Of a DNA stretch of 64,000 nucleotides, positions 1 to 9,448 are shown one piece after another. This DNA comes from Oceanispirochaeta crateris (GTDB lineage Bacteria; Spirochaetota; Spirochaetia; DSM-2461). The stretch is from NCBI RefSeq assembly GCF_008329965.1, contig NZ_CP036150.1, positions 2,666,001-2,730,000 on the forward strand, in the 5' to 3' direction. Numbering within the stretch: the stretch's first letter is position 1; every line of letters begins with the position of its first letter. A model generated the notes under the pieces. That model did no database searches. It saw nothing but the letters and a program-made list of their open reading frames with translations, and had not been told where the DNA came from. The position numbers and the translations under genes were made by a program.

Positions 1-1
1 A

Positions 2-1486
2 GAAGGAGGAGTCTACTTCTCCGCAGGGTCTTTTGAAACTTATGGCGCCGGCGGATGGATAAAGGGACCCCTCTCACCCGGCGGGACCCTCACCGGGGAT
101 CTATCCCTGGACGGCCGTTATACCGGGGGAGAATACGATTATCCCCAGGCAGAAGGAAGCCAGATCAGAACCAACAGCCAGGGCGAAGCCTTCAACGGAA
201 AGGCTGGATTGTCCTGGAACCGGGGAGGGATGGATAGTTCTATCCTGACCCTGGAAGCAAGCCTCTACCGCAGCAGCCGGGGTGTCCCGGGAATCATGGA
301 ATTTCTAACCCCCGAGGCACAAATGGAGGAATCCCGGGAAAGCGGATCTCTGGGATGGGTCTTAAAATCCCCCTCCTACAAAAAACTGACTCTGGATACG
401 GAAATTTCTGTACTCCACCAAAGCAGCAGCTACGAAAACCCGGCAGCCTCCATTGAAGACAATAACGACAACCTCTCTCTCAGGGGCAGGGTTGACGGGT
501 CCGCCATATTTGAGATGGACTCCTGGGTCCTGACTCCTTTTTTAGGAACGGTTCTTGATCTGGAGAGCCTGGAATCCACCAGCCTGAGAAGCAGTAATGG
601 GACCTCTCTTCCCGGAAAGGCGGAGCAGTTCAGCAGCGCCTTGTATGCCCGGGTAGAAGCTTCAAATGCTCTCATTTCACTCACTCCTGCCCTCCGTTGG
701 GATCAGAACAAGACGGAATACAAGGGATGGGAAGTGAGGGAAGACAGCAAGGGGTCCTGGTCTCTCACGGCAACTCTGACTCCCTTCCCGGAAGAGAAGA
801 TCAGCCTGAAAGGAAATGTGGGGACCGCCTACCATAACCCCGGTTTTGATGACCTTTTCTGGAGCAGCGGCTCCTTTGCCTCGGGGAATCCCGATCTCCT
901 CCCCGAGGAGAGTTTCAATTGGGACAGCGGCCTCTACTACAGCCCCTGGGGAGGAGTGGAGCTCTCAATCATATACTTCCAAAGTCACACGGAGAATCTG
1001 ATTCAGTGGTCTCCCACTGCCGGAGGAACCTGGCGGCCCGGCAACATTGGCATGGTGCTCTCACAGGGACTGGAGAATACACTATCCTGGCTGATTCCCC
1101 TCCAGCAGAAAAGCTTGAGCTTTATAGAACTCAAGGGAAACTATACCTGGATGACCGTCCGGGACCAAACTGCAGACTCTATCAATAAGGGAAACCAGCT
1201 GCCCTACCGTCCCCTTCATGCCGCCGATGGGTCCATCTCTTTTCTTCGTAAAAATAGTAGTCTCACTGGAAGCATACACACCATGGGGTACCGTTTTACA
1301 AATGCTGCCAATACCAAATACCTCGATTCACTGCTCACCTTCGACGCCGTATTCAAGACCAGTCTTGAGAAGGGATTCACTTTCACAGCAGGTGTTCTCA
1401 ATCTGGGAAACCTTCAGTATGTGGATAAGCTGGGGTATCCCGTTCCCGGAAGAGAATGGACTATCACTGGAGGATATAACTTTTGA
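2..1486 (+). CDS. TonB-dependent outer-membrane receptor, C-terminal part
   Basis: The frame is open to the left edge, so the gene begins before the window; about 494 residues of the beta-barrel are visible. Alternating Gly/aromatic and polar segments, repeated short strands and a C-terminus ending in a Gly-Gly-Tyr-Asn-Phe strand are typical of TonB-dependent receptors. The motif FxxLFW followed by GNPDLLPEES (around 855-920) is characteristic of BtuB/siderophore-type barrels. It would import a scarce ligand (cobalamin, siderophore or similar) across the outer membrane using TonB energy. The plug domain is not in the window, so the ligand cannot be assigned. The stop overlaps the TTG start of the next gene, which encodes a lipoprotein. 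A TonB-like protein lies convergently just downstream, which supports the class. Confidence 0.85.
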   Translation, partial: EGGVYFSAGSFETYGAGGWIKGPLSPGGTLTGDLSLDGRYTGGEYDYPQAEGSQIRTNSQGEAFNGKAGLSWNRGGMDSSILTLEASLYRSSRGVPGIMEFLTPEAQMEESRESGSLGWVLKSPSYKKLTLDTEISVLHQSSSYENPAASIEDNNDNLSLRGRVDGSAIFEMDSWVLTPFLGTVLDLESLESTSLRSSNGTSLPGKAEQFSSALYARVEASNALISLTPALRWDQNKTEYKGWEVREDSKGSWSLTATLTPFPEEKISLKGNVGTAYHNPGFDDLFWSSGSFASGNPDLLPEESFNWDSGLYYSPWGGVELSIIYFQSHTENLIQWSPTAGGTWRPGNIGMVLSQGLENTLSWLIPLQQKSLSFIELKGNYTWMTVRDQTADSINKGNQLPYRPLHAADGSISFLRKNSSLTGSIHTMGYRFTNAANTKYLDSLLTFDAVFKTSLEKGFTFTAGVLNLGNLQYVDKLGYPVPGREWTITGGYNF

Positions 1487-2856
1487 AATTTTTCTGCCTG
1501 AAAACACTCAAGACCGATTGGACTCTCATTTTATCAATGGGGACCATCTTTTTTCTCAGCCTTCTGTCCTGCTCCCCTGAAATAGAGACAGACTATCAGG
1601 AATTCTACAACAAGAATTATGATGAGATCCTATTTATTCTCAATGGAGACGCCGAGACCCTCAGTGCCTACAGCCCGGAAGACCTGAAAGTATACAAGGA
1701 CCTTCAGACCGTCGGTCACAACGGCAGCAGCGAAGCCTGGCCGAATGATCTGCTGTCCCTGGACGATGGTTTATATGCGGTCAGTTCCGGTCAAAATGTA
1801 ATTGAAAAATATGACAGCAGGACCTTGGATTATGAAGGAAAAATCTACCTTAAAAATGGATTTAATCCTCTGACCCTCTGCCTCCTGGGAACAGAAGGGC
1901 AGGCTGCCATCGCAGGATTTGAAACTGATGAAGTCGTCCTGGTGAATCTGAATGATCTCTCCATGACATCCGGTTTTCTAGACGTTTATGAAAGCTCTGA
2001 ATCCATAACGGACACAAATGCAACAGGAGACAATTACCAGCGCAGCCCGACGGGCATCGCCGCGTCAGAGAGCACCCTGTATGTGAGCAATGTCCGCTAC
2101 GATGCCTCCATCCTCCTCACCGATGATAATGGAGACGTCATAGAATACGACGGAGCAAATGCCCGGGCAGCAGGAAATTTCCGGGAAGGAACACTCTCGG
2201 TATTCTCTTTATACAGCGGAAAAACTTCGGCCACCCTGGTCAGGGAAATAGACCTGGATGGGCTACTCAGTGATGAAACAGGGACATCCTATTACCCCGG
2301 TGACGGATTGAATCCTCAGTCCCTGTTTATCCTGGAAGGAAAGCTTCACATCGTCTGTACCGGGACCAACGGCGGAGAAGCACGGTATTATACTGAAGGC
2401 GAATACATCCCTTCAGTATATAACGAAGGTGATCTTGTGCCCGGAACCGATCCGGACGACGGGGTCATTCTTGTCATGGACCTGACTGACCCCGAGAATC
2501 CGACTCTGGATAATGTCATTGAGATTGGCGGCTCTCCTTCGGGATTCCGCTATTCCGCAGATACTGACAGGAAGATCCTCTATTTGGCGGGAGTCGGCGG
2601 TATACAGTCCTACGACTATGAAGCAGAAACCGCGCTCAGGGATTCATCTAACCCAATACTCGCAGGATCTGATCCCTCCAGTGACTACTACTCCCACCTA
2701 TTTTACAGGGACGATATGATCTATATATCCAATTATTCGGAGAATAAATTGAACCGTATCCAGGTAATAGGCAGCGGGAAGACCCCGGTTTATACCCGTT
2801 TAGAAGATTTGCTGTGCGGAGACGGCCCAGGGGCCATGGCTTATTACGTTAAATGA
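1483..2856 (+). CDS. Surface lipoprotein, probable beta-propeller, partner of the receptor
   Basis: A 457-residue lipoprotein: a hydrophobic signal segment ends in the lipobox LLSC with the lipidated Cys at about residue 30. The TTG start at 1483 overlaps the receptor stop (TTGA), so translation is coupled. The body has repeated blade-like units (L-x-V-x-x-G, Y-V-S/S-N-V, G-x-P-S-G-F) resembling YncE/NHL-like propeller proteins, with many Asp-rich turns. Known receptor operons often pair the barrel with a lipid-anchored ligand-binding protein, so a role in capturing the same ligand is inferred. No catalytic motif is seen. It ends tail-to-tail with the TonB-like gene, overlapping by 8 bases. 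Confidence 0.75.
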   Translation: MKFFCLKTLKTDWTLILSMGTIFFLSLLSCSPEIETDYQEFYNKNYDEILFILNGDAETLSAYSPEDLKVYKDLQTVGHNGSSEAWPNDLLSLDDGLYAVSSGQNVIEKYDSRTLDYEGKIYLKNGFNPLTLCLLGTEGQAAIAGFETDEVVLVNLNDLSMTSGFLDVYESSESITDTNATGDNYQRSPTGIAASESTLYVSNVRYDASILLTDDNGDVIEYDGANARAAGNFREGTLSVFSLYSGKTSATLVREIDLDGLLSDETGTSYYPGDGLNPQSLFILEGKLHIVCTGTNGGEARYYTEGEYIPSVYNEGDLVPGTDPDDGVILVMDLTDPENPTLDNVIEIGGSPSGFRYSADTDRKILYLAGVGGIQSYDYEAETALRDSSNPILAGSDPSSDYYSHLFYRDDMIYISNYSENKLNRIQVIGSGKTPVYTRLEDLLCGDGPGAMAYYVK

Positions 2857-3562
2857 GGCGGAAGGAGAATTCCTTCCTGACCCGGAGAGGGTCTCGGCCC
2901 TTCGGAAAACGCCAATGCTTTTTGACAGTTGTTAAAACACTCTGATCCAACAATTCGTGTCCTGAGCTTTGATCTATAACAATATCTTCTGCCCGGCCCT
3001 TGCTGTTGATTGTAAATGTAATCAAAACATCCCCTTCCCAAGCCATCTGCTTTGCCATAGAGGGATAAACAGGGGCAGGCATTCGGGACCCTTCCAAATC
3101 CAGTTCATCCAGGAAAGGCTCTAAAGCACCAGAATCAAAGGCCGTTGGAGCCGTGGTATTCCCGCTGCCTGGTTGAACCTCCAATAAAGCTGCACTATCC
3201 GATGCGTCCATGATTTCTTCTGGTTCTGACGGCGTGGCCAAGTCAGCCGGAGTGTCAGGAAATGAAGAAGCCTCTACAGGAGCCGGAACCTTAGCTTCCG
3301 GGGGAGCCGGAGGGATTTCTTGAATGATGGGTACTGTTTCAGAAACAACAGAATGCTCTTTGGAAAGGACAGGACTCTCTTCTTCTGCAGACTCTCTTTC
3401 TATAGATAGGAAATTAACTTTCACCCTCTGATTTTCCATGGAAGTCACTACGGGCCCGGGAGGATTGAGTCGTACGATAAGTGCTAGTAAAACCACATGG
3501 AGGCTGAGTGAAACCAGGAGAGCTCTGCCAATGGGTTCCCGGAACCAGAACTGAAAAATCAT
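2849..3562 (-). CDS. TonB-type energy transducer
   Basis: A 237-residue protein with one N-terminal membrane helix (about residues 12-31), a Pro/Glu/Ala-rich periplasmic linker (about 60-140) and a C-terminal TonB domain with P-x-Y-P (residues in MPAPVYPSMA), G-x-V-x-x-x-F-T-I and a final K-x-W-R-F-P strand. It transmits proton-motive force to outer-membrane receptors. The start chosen is ATG at 3562, placing the helix near the N-terminus; the frame is open further to a TTG at 3658 inside the upstream Nudix gene, but that would add an unusual 32-residue extension. No clear ribosome site precedes 3562. ExbB/ExbD are not in the window. Its position opposite the receptor suggests a dedicated transducer. 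Confidence 0.8.
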   Translation of the reverse strand: MIFQFWFREPIGRALLVSLSLHVVLLALIVRLNPPGPVVTSMENQRVKVNFLSIERESAEEESPVLSKEHSVVSETVPIIQEIPPAPPEAKVPAPVEASSFPDTPADLATPSEPEEIMDASDSAALLEVQPGSGNTTAPTAFDSGALEPFLDELDLEGSRMPAPVYPSMAKQMAWEGDVLITFTINSKGRAEDIVIDQSSGHELLDQSVLTTVKKHWRFPKGRDPLRVRKEFSFRLI

Positions 3563-3632
3563 TGTATTAATATAGCCTGAAAAAGGGTTAAAAAGGAAGA
3601 TTCCTGGCATAAGGATACAAAAATAATGGAAT

Positions 3633-4202
3633 TCAAGTCTTAGGATAGAAAGCTTCAAAATATTTCATTTTTTCCACCATCCTACAAATAGAGTCACTGT
3701 TATTCAGCATACTCACATCCTCGATTGGTACCCATTTCAAGTCTTTGGATTCTTTACTGATTGAAAGAGATTCATTTGAGTCTGCAGTAAAAAGAAAGCG
3801 GATGTCAAAGTGGAAATGCTCAGCTTGTCCCTTATGCTCGGGAATGAGATGAGCATCAATATCGTAGATATTTTTATGAAGGAATTGAACTGACTTTAAA
3901 CCGGATTCTTCCTTTGCTTCCCGATATGAGGCATCAAGAGGACTCTCCCCTTCCTCAGCATGGCCTCCCAATTGAAACCACTTGTCCAGTTTGGCATGGT
4001 GAGTCATCAATGCCAGTTCACGATTTTGATTCACGATCCAGGCAGAACCGGTGAAGTGTCCCGCTCTTTGAGCTTTTGTCAAAGAAGGATCACCCCGTAA
4101 AAATAACTTAAACAAGGAAACTGAATCCTGTTCATCCTTATAGCTTTTCAGATAAACATTTAACATCGTCTCAATTTCATAGGCCAATTCCATTTTTTTC
4201 AT
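3633..4202 (-). CDS. Nudix hydrolase
   Basis: 189 residues with a perfect Nudix box at about residues 80-102: G, five residues, E, seven residues, then REAKEESGL (consensus GX5EX7REUXEEXGU). The two central Glu residues bind the catalytic metal. The family hydrolyses nucleoside diphosphates linked to another moiety. The N-terminal 45 residues are helical and not part of the Nudix fold, as in several small Nudix proteins that act on NTPs or sugar nucleotides. The substrate cannot be inferred. It precedes the TonB-like gene on the same strand with a 70-base gap, but no functional link is obvious. Confidence 0.85.
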   Translation of the reverse strand: MKKMELAYEIETMLNVYLKSYKDEQDSVSLFKLFLRGDPSLTKAQRAGHFTGSAWIVNQNRELALMTHHAKLDKWFQLGGHAEEGESPLDASYREAKEESGLKSVQFLHKNIYDIDAHLIPEHKGQAEHFHFDIRFLFTADSNESLSISKESKDLKWVPIEDVSMLNNSDSICRMVEKMKYFEAFYPKT

Positions 4203-4297
4203 GGTCTCAGAATATCACAGAACTCAGTCCCTTCAAGAGGGGTATTGTTTTGAAGAAAATGCCTTGCACATGATTCCCATGCAATTTATGGAGAGGA

Positions 4298-4320
4298 TAA
4301 AACAGGGAGCCGAAGCTCCC
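4298..4320 (-). terminator. Intrinsic terminator after the Ig-like lipoprotein gene
   Basis: Perfect 6-bp stem GGGAGC/GCTCCC (4305-4320). Read on the minus strand the loop is the very stable TTCG tetraloop, followed by TGTTTTA. It lies just downstream of the minus-strand stop at 4327. Confidence 0.7.
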
Positions 4321-4326
4321 GTTGGT

Positions 4327-5970
4327 TTAAAATCTGGATTTTGGAGAATAGAAATAACTCGCAAAGTAACGAGTTCCTGTTGGATCTAAGGCACTGTCAT
4401 ATAAATACACAGCCCAATAATATTTTTTCCCCAACTCCAATGAAAGATCATCAATGTTCACAGAGGGAAGGCGTCTCATATAGACATCAGCCTTATTTGA
4501 AACAGGACCAGGAACATTAGTCAGAGATGAAGGCGACAAGCCATAATAAATGGCATAGTATTTATCAGGGGCGTGAGTCCAAGCCAAATCACCGGAAAAA
4601 GTGCTGCCCGCTGATGGGAAAAAAAGAACATCAACCTTATTACTGTAAGGATAGATCAGATAATCAAGAGAGTCGGTAGCACCCGACCAATTGCCTGCCG
4701 CATCGGCCCCTCTGAACTGAATTGCGGAAACCCCGTATTCCAGGGATGGTTCAGACTTCCCCAGGACATAAGCTTTCCAGCTTCCGTTGTTCACCGAGTA
4801 CTGGAACTCACTCACACCACCCGATCCTGGAAAAAGAGAGAACTCGGGAGAATTATCGCTGGTAATTCTCACACCATCTTCAATGATACCATCGTCTGCT
4901 TCTAAAGTGATTGAAGGTGTACTCGGAGCAATGGTATCTCGCATTACAGGTCTTGAAACCATAGCCGAGTTCCCAAGAGAATCTGAGACAGTCACTTCTA
5001 TCATGTAATCAATAGCATCTGTATCCGGAATAACAGTCGTTGAACTACTAGTGGGAGAACCAAAGCTAATGCTTCCCGACCCGGATGTTTGTGCCCAGGA
5101 ATAGGAAGAAACTCCCGATCCATTGTCACTGGCATACACAATGGCCTTGGGTCCCGTCCCGCTACTTTCGTGCGCAGAGTTGAAATAGAGAGTCGTGGAT
5201 GAAATACTCAAAGTAGGAGGAAGGTTATCAAAAATAGTATCGGCCGATTCAATATTAGAAACATTAGCCGTTGCCGATTCATTAACGAGTTTATCCCGGA
5301 ACTTAACGTAGACAGAAGTAATACCATTTACCTGGTTAACAGAAAAGTCTGAAACCCTCTGAGGACTCTCTGTTATTTGAACCCAGCTATCTGAGGACTG
5401 AAGGGCCTCCAGATTGTTGCTGATGGAATAAAATGTGGCCCCTTCTGAGTAAATGTCCACATCCACGATGCCATCCTTGGTATAATCTTCCAAAATATCA
5501 GCATACCCTCTCGGGGCATCATTGGTATTAAAACTCCAGCTTTGTTTATCTCTCAGAGTACTGCCGTCAGTTCCTTTTATACCCGGTTGAATCTGGACCT
5601 GATATGTAGTCAATCCATCAAAATAAGGGACAGCTGTGATTGTCAGAATATTGGTTGTTTTATCAAAGGTATACTGAAGACTCTTGGAGTCAGAGCTCTC
5701 TCCGAAAGGAACCCCATCCTCATCGATGACAGACACGACTTGAGAAAGGGTGGTATCACTTATGGCCCGGTCGAATTCAATCCGAATATTCTCTCCGGGA
5801 TTTACATTCAGTGCATTTTCGGAGGGTGAAATATCAAGGACCTCCAGGTAAAGGCCATTGGCGACTTTGACATCATCTTCCAGTTTTCCCAAGAGATCTG
5901 ATACTGGATCACGGCAGGCAACGGCCATCAACAGTATGGTCAAGAGCAAAAGAGTGGCTTTAGTTTTCAT
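4327..5970 (-). CDS. Lipoprotein with bacterial Ig-like (SbsA/Big_5-type) domains
   Basis: 547 residues from the ATG at 5970, which overlaps the stop of the preceding gene (ATGA). A short signal segment ends in MAVAC with Cys at about residue 19, a relaxed lipobox of spirochaetal type. Residues about 45-150 match the SbsA-type Ig-like pattern (SPSENALNVNPGENIRIEF, then YQVQIQPGIKGTDG and W-S-F-N). Further Ig/FN3-like segments follow at about 230-340 and 345-450, with repeated D-N/D-T-I-A-P-S motifs. It is probably an envelope-anchored, possibly surface-exposed adhesive or structural protein; the function is not determined by sequence. An in-frame ATG at 5982 is a weaker alternative start. Confidence 0.75.
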   Translation of the reverse strand: MKTKATLLLLTILLMAVACRDPVSDLLGKLEDDVKVANGLYLEVLDISPSENALNVNPGENIRIEFDRAISDTTLSQVVSVIDEDGVPFGESSDSKSLQYTFDKTTNILTITAVPYFDGLTTYQVQIQPGIKGTDGSTLRDKQSWSFNTNDAPRGYADILEDYTKDGIVDVDIYSEGATFYSISNNLEALQSSDSWVQITESPQRVSDFSVNQVNGITSVYVKFRDKLVNESATANVSNIESADTIFDNLPPTLSISSTTLYFNSAHESSGTGPKAIVYASDNGSGVSSYSWAQTSGSGSISFGSPTSSSTTVIPDTDAIDYMIEVTVSDSLGNSAMVSRPVMRDTIAPSTPSITLEADDGIIEDGVRITSDNSPEFSLFPGSGGVSEFQYSVNNGSWKAYVLGKSEPSLEYGVSAIQFRGADAAGNWSGATDSLDYLIYPYSNKVDVLFFPSAGSTFSGDLAWTHAPDKYYAIYYGLSPSSLTNVPGPVSNKADVYMRRLPSVNIDDLSLELGKKYYWAVYLYDSALDPTGTRYFASYFYSPKSRF

Positions 5971-8012
5971 TCTTCGGTCCATTCATCTACCTCCCGGTTC
6001 TGAGCCGATGACGCTCTGGCGGCACCGACTGTACCCAGATGCATCAGCCCCTGAGCTGCCTCAGGATTGATGGCAGCCAATGTGGCCAATGCAGAATTGG
6101 CAGTATTATAATCCTCCAGTTCAGAACTAACCATGGCCAATCCCGTAAGGGCCTTCTCACTATTCGGTTTTGCATTCAAAGCCCTGGCATAGTATCGGGA
6201 AGCCTCGGAAGCATTCTTTTGCAGATAAAAAATATTTCCCAAATTGATCAAGCTCGGATAGAAATCCTGTTCATCAACGACTCTCTGGAACCAGGTCAAT
6301 GCTTCATCAAGAAACCCATAACGGGCATAGGTGACTCCCATCTTATTGTATAGGATATGAGATTTCCCTTCTTTACTGATCTGCTGCTCAATCATAGCCA
6401 GCTGAGTACTCAATTCCTGTCTCAGAAAACGTTTTAACTCCCTGTTATGCTGCTCCAACACCTCAGCCGGTGCAGGAAGATAGGCAATACCGCTGGATTC
6501 AAATTCAGCAGCGGGATAGGTCTGCCAGGCTTCCCGGACAGGGTAAAACTCATATTGCCCCTTATTTTCCCTGATTTGTCTTGCACCAGTTTGCCAGGAA
6601 AGGAGAAAACCACTGTCAACCAGGGTGACTTCTACAGGAAGCCATACATTATCATTGATAAATAGAAGATCATTGGCACCCGGAAATCTCCGCCGGGCCT
6701 CATGTTCCTTCATATCCAGTTGATACGCAACATAGATGTGGCCTGGTATGGTGATAAACGCTGCAGGAATCCCCGATGCTTCAAGCATGGAAGCATAAAG
6801 AACAGAAAGATCATCACAATCTCCGCCTTGGGAAATCAGGGTCTGCTGGGGAAATTGAATGTAATCTACAGCTGTCTGATCCTCAGAAAGTTCCACATAG
6901 GCTGATGAAGGATCAACGACGTAACCGAGACCGTAAAGGTTCAAAGATTCAAAGAGGCCCATTCCGATCTGAAAATTCTTGTCCAAAGAACTGATTGCTT
7001 CATTTCTGATTCTTCCAGAAAGACTCCTGGAATAACTATAAACAAGAGGATTATTGGCTGTAACAAAACTAGCAGCCTTTCGATCATCATCCCATGTCAT
7101 GGCATTCTTATTATTGATATGGACAGTCAGAGGGATAGATTTTGAATACTCTTTTCCATAATACAAGTATTCAACCTTAACTTCACCCGCGACCTTAAGG
7201 CCCTCATTGATCTCAAAAATTTGATTTGTGAACAGCCCCTGAAGAGACACTGTGGACGTTTCGCCCTTCAGCATCGTAGCAATAATTTCATCAGAGTACT
7301 TTGGCTGCTCCATATACTGGGGAACAAAAAAACTTGTCCGAATATTGCTTATTTTCTCAGAAGAGTTATTGATGATCTTCAACTCTCCCAATGGATTTTC
7401 ATCGTACCAGGTATAATAAAGGGGATAGATTTCATGAGTATTGGGATTGAATTGCAGTTCTGCACCACGATTTCCAACCTGGAAGTTATACCCAAGCCCC
7501 AAAGAGAGGCCTACGGTCTGATAAACTGTCCCGGCAGAGGATTCCCCCTGTATGTATTTTGCACCTAATCCCAGATTAACCGCAGGAGAAAGACGGAATG
7601 TTATATCCGTCCCTCCAACATAATAAGGGAAGAGAGTCGAGATTCCCTCATACATGGCATAAGAACCACCTCCACCAGCCCAAATTCTCAAAACCGATCG
7701 GGGAAAAGGAGTCAGTTTTACCCCTGCATTAACCCCAAAGTTAAAAAGGTTGAGTGACGTAGAACCTTCCTTTATAGGAAGTATGTCATATTCAAGTTGT
7801 GGACCAAAGTGCAAATAATTTAAGTTATCAAAATTGAATTCACCCTCCAGAAGGGCACCGCCTCCCAAGGAAAAGAACCCAGTATCCTGTTCTGTTGACG
7901 GTCCCAGAGGAACCAACAGGGTAGGTTGTGTTAAGAGCGTAAATGGAGCGTCTGCGGTGAGGGAAGCCAAAATCAAACATGAAAAGAAAAAGAAGAAATA
8001 TACTTTTTTCAT
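5967..8012 (-). CDS. Exported protein: barrel-like N-terminus, transglutaminase-like centre, TPR C-terminus
   Basis: 681 residues with a Sec signal peptide (about 1-21). Residues about 30-185 look like an outer-membrane barrel (Gly/aromatic alternating strands, PYYVGG, GLGLGYNF). The centre holds a transglutaminase-like core, with GGDCDD (Cys about 399) and GHIYVAY (His about 425), followed by NDNVWLPVEVT, consistent with a Cys-His-Asp arrangement. Residues about 545-665 form TPR-like helical repeats (KMGVTYARYGFLDEALTWF, INLGNIFYL, RALNAKPNSEKALTGLA). The combination suggests envelope peptide processing or assembly; the substrate is unknown. It is translationally coupled to the downstream Ig-like lipoprotein. 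Confidence 0.7.
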   Translation of the reverse strand: MKKVYFFFFFSCLILASLTADAPFTLLTQPTLLVPLGPSTEQDTGFFSLGGGALLEGEFNFDNLNYLHFGPQLEYDILPIKEGSTSLNLFNFGVNAGVKLTPFPRSVLRIWAGGGGSYAMYEGISTLFPYYVGGTDITFRLSPAVNLGLGAKYIQGESSAGTVYQTVGLSLGLGYNFQVGNRGAELQFNPNTHEIYPLYYTWYDENPLGELKIINNSSEKISNIRTSFFVPQYMEQPKYSDEIIATMLKGETSTVSLQGLFTNQIFEINEGLKVAGEVKVEYLYYGKEYSKSIPLTVHINNKNAMTWDDDRKAASFVTANNPLVYSYSRSLSGRIRNEAISSLDKNFQIGMGLFESLNLYGLGYVVDPSSAYVELSEDQTAVDYIQFPQQTLISQGGDCDDLSVLYASMLEASGIPAAFITIPGHIYVAYQLDMKEHEARRRFPGANDLLFINDNVWLPVEVTLVDSGFLLSWQTGARQIRENKGQYEFYPVREAWQTYPAAEFESSGIAYLPAPAEVLEQHNRELKRFLRQELSTQLAMIEQQISKEGKSHILYNKMGVTYARYGFLDEALTWFQRVVDEQDFYPSLINLGNIFYLQKNASEASRYYARALNAKPNSEKALTGLAMVSSELEDYNTANSALATLAAINPEAAQGLMHLGTVGAARASSAQNREVDEWTEE

Positions 8013-8118
8013 AATGAAATCCCGTTTATTTATATAATATAAGTTTACATCATATAATTGGATTCACAATAAAAAGATAGAACATTCTCACAAAGATTAC
8101 ATATTTACTATCATATAC

Positions 8119-8898
8119 CTACCTTTGGGCTCCCCTAATAAAGATCCAGTTCTGATCATCACTCAAGCTTTCAGAGAACTCATAGTTGTTGACCTTCATC
8201 TTTCTGATTTCTTCGGGTTCTTCCGTCTGCTCTAACAATAAATGCCGAAGCATTGCTCCCCGGGCAGCTTTGGCATACATGCCGACCGTCTTCAATCCAC
8301 CCTCGCTTTCTTCTCTGAAATGGACTGTGATCATCGGCCTGCCCAGGTTTGTAGAGTCAATGATACGGGAATATTCTCCCGAGGCTAGATTCAGAATGAA
8401 GGAATTCTTCCGGGCCAGACTTTCATCCTCTGTTAGAAATTCAGTTACCCTCTTTTTCCAAAAAACAGTGAGGTTTTTGTCCGCGCCCACAGAGAGGGCC
8501 GTCTTCATCTCGAGTCTGTAGGGAGAAATATGGTCTAGGGGTCTGAGGCAACCATACATCCCAGAAAGAATTCTCAGATGTTTCTGACCATAAAGGAGGG
8601 CCTCCTCTGGAAGAGTCTCTGCATCAAGGGAGAGAAAGGAAGTCCCGCTATAGGCATAAATGGCACTCTTTTTCTGAGCCGAATGAAAGCTGGAGATGTA
8701 CCGCTGAGTCTGCTCCGAAAGTGATAGGCTCATTTTCATTAGTACCGCCAGTCCTTCTTTTGAGTACTCGGAGAGGAGGCCATTGAGCCTAGCGGCTTCC
8801 TTTTGAAATGGGGGAGTATGATCCGAGTTCAAAACCTCATTTTTGGGAGAAGACTCTGAAAAGTTCATTTGTTTTGTGGGAGAAAAAATAATGATCAT
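8119..8898 (-). CDS. yaaA: Peroxide-stress protein YaaA (DUF328)
   Basis: 259 residues, the usual family length. It has the signature start IIIFSPTKQMNF and the core YSGTSFLSLDAE, then LRILSGMYGCLRPLD and PYRLEM, diagnostic of the UPF0246/YaaA family. In E. coli YaaA limits free iron and DNA damage under hydrogen peroxide and binds DNA. The C-terminus (VNNYEFSESLSDDQNWIFIR) is also family-typical. It stands alone, divergent from the YHS-protein gene; the 94-base gap holds both promoters. Confidence 0.92.
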   Translation of the reverse strand: MIIIFSPTKQMNFSESSPKNEVLNSDHTPPFQKEAARLNGLLSEYSKEGLAVLMKMSLSLSEQTQRYISSFHSAQKKSAIYAYSGTSFLSLDAETLPEEALLYGQKHLRILSGMYGCLRPLDHISPYRLEMKTALSVGADKNLTVFWKKRVTEFLTEDESLARKNSFILNLASGEYSRIIDSTNLGRPMITVHFREESEGGLKTVGMYAKAARGAMLRHLLLEQTEEPEEIRKMKVNNYEFSESLSDDQNWIFIRGAQR

Positions 8899-8992
8899 TT
8901 GACTGCAAAAGAATCCTTTATAGGGAATGATCAGAGTTTACATCATCCTCATTGGATGGAAAAGTCTCCTGGCTTCACTTAAACTTGTGTAA

Positions 8993-9448
8993 ATGAAACA
9001 GAAGATACTAAAACTAAGAAGGATACTCCTGATGGCAATCCTTGGGACAGCCATTTCCGCTGCGTTAACAGCCGGAGAGATAAATACGGATAGGAATAAT
9101 ACAGCCATTAAAGGCTATGATCCGGTAAGTTATTTTCTTGAAAGTGACGCCCGCAAGGGAAGCAGCAAATACAGCCTCGAATGGAAAGGAGCCACCTGGT
9201 ACTTTTCTACAGATGAGAATAGGAGCCTCTTTGCTTCCAATCCAGAAAAATATGCCCCCCGTTTTGGGGGGTATTGCGCTAACGGTCTATCTGACAGGCA
9301 TAAGATAGGAGGGAACCCCCAAATCTGGCTGATTCAGGAGGGAGAACTCTTCTTCTTCTTTTCAAGGAGAGGCCGCAGCGCCTGGATCGATGACTCGTCC
9401 AAAAAGCTGGCGGCCGAAAGCTATTGGAAGTTAGTTCAATTCCAATGA
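8993..9448 (+). CDS. Exported YHS-domain protein
   Basis: 151 residues with a hydrophobic signal segment (about 10-27) and a YHS-like domain (about 38-95: IKGYDPVSYFLE, WKGATWYFSTDENRSLFASNPEKYAPRFGGYCANGLS). YHS domains are thought to bind metal; this one has a single Cys in the GGYCA motif, as in many stand-alone exported versions. The cell role is unknown. No Shine-Dalgarno sequence precedes the ATG, and a TAAACT box lies only 8 bases upstream, so a very short leader is possible. The 3' end overlaps the convergent DUF4139 gene by 18 bases. Confidence 0.8.
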   Translation: MKQKILKLRRILLMAILGTAISAALTAGEINTDRNNTAIKGYDPVSYFLESDARKGSSKYSLEWKGATWYFSTDENRSLFASNPEKYAPRFGGYCANGLSDRHKIGGNPQIWLIQEGELFFFFSRRGRSAWIDDSSKKLAAESYWKLVQFQ

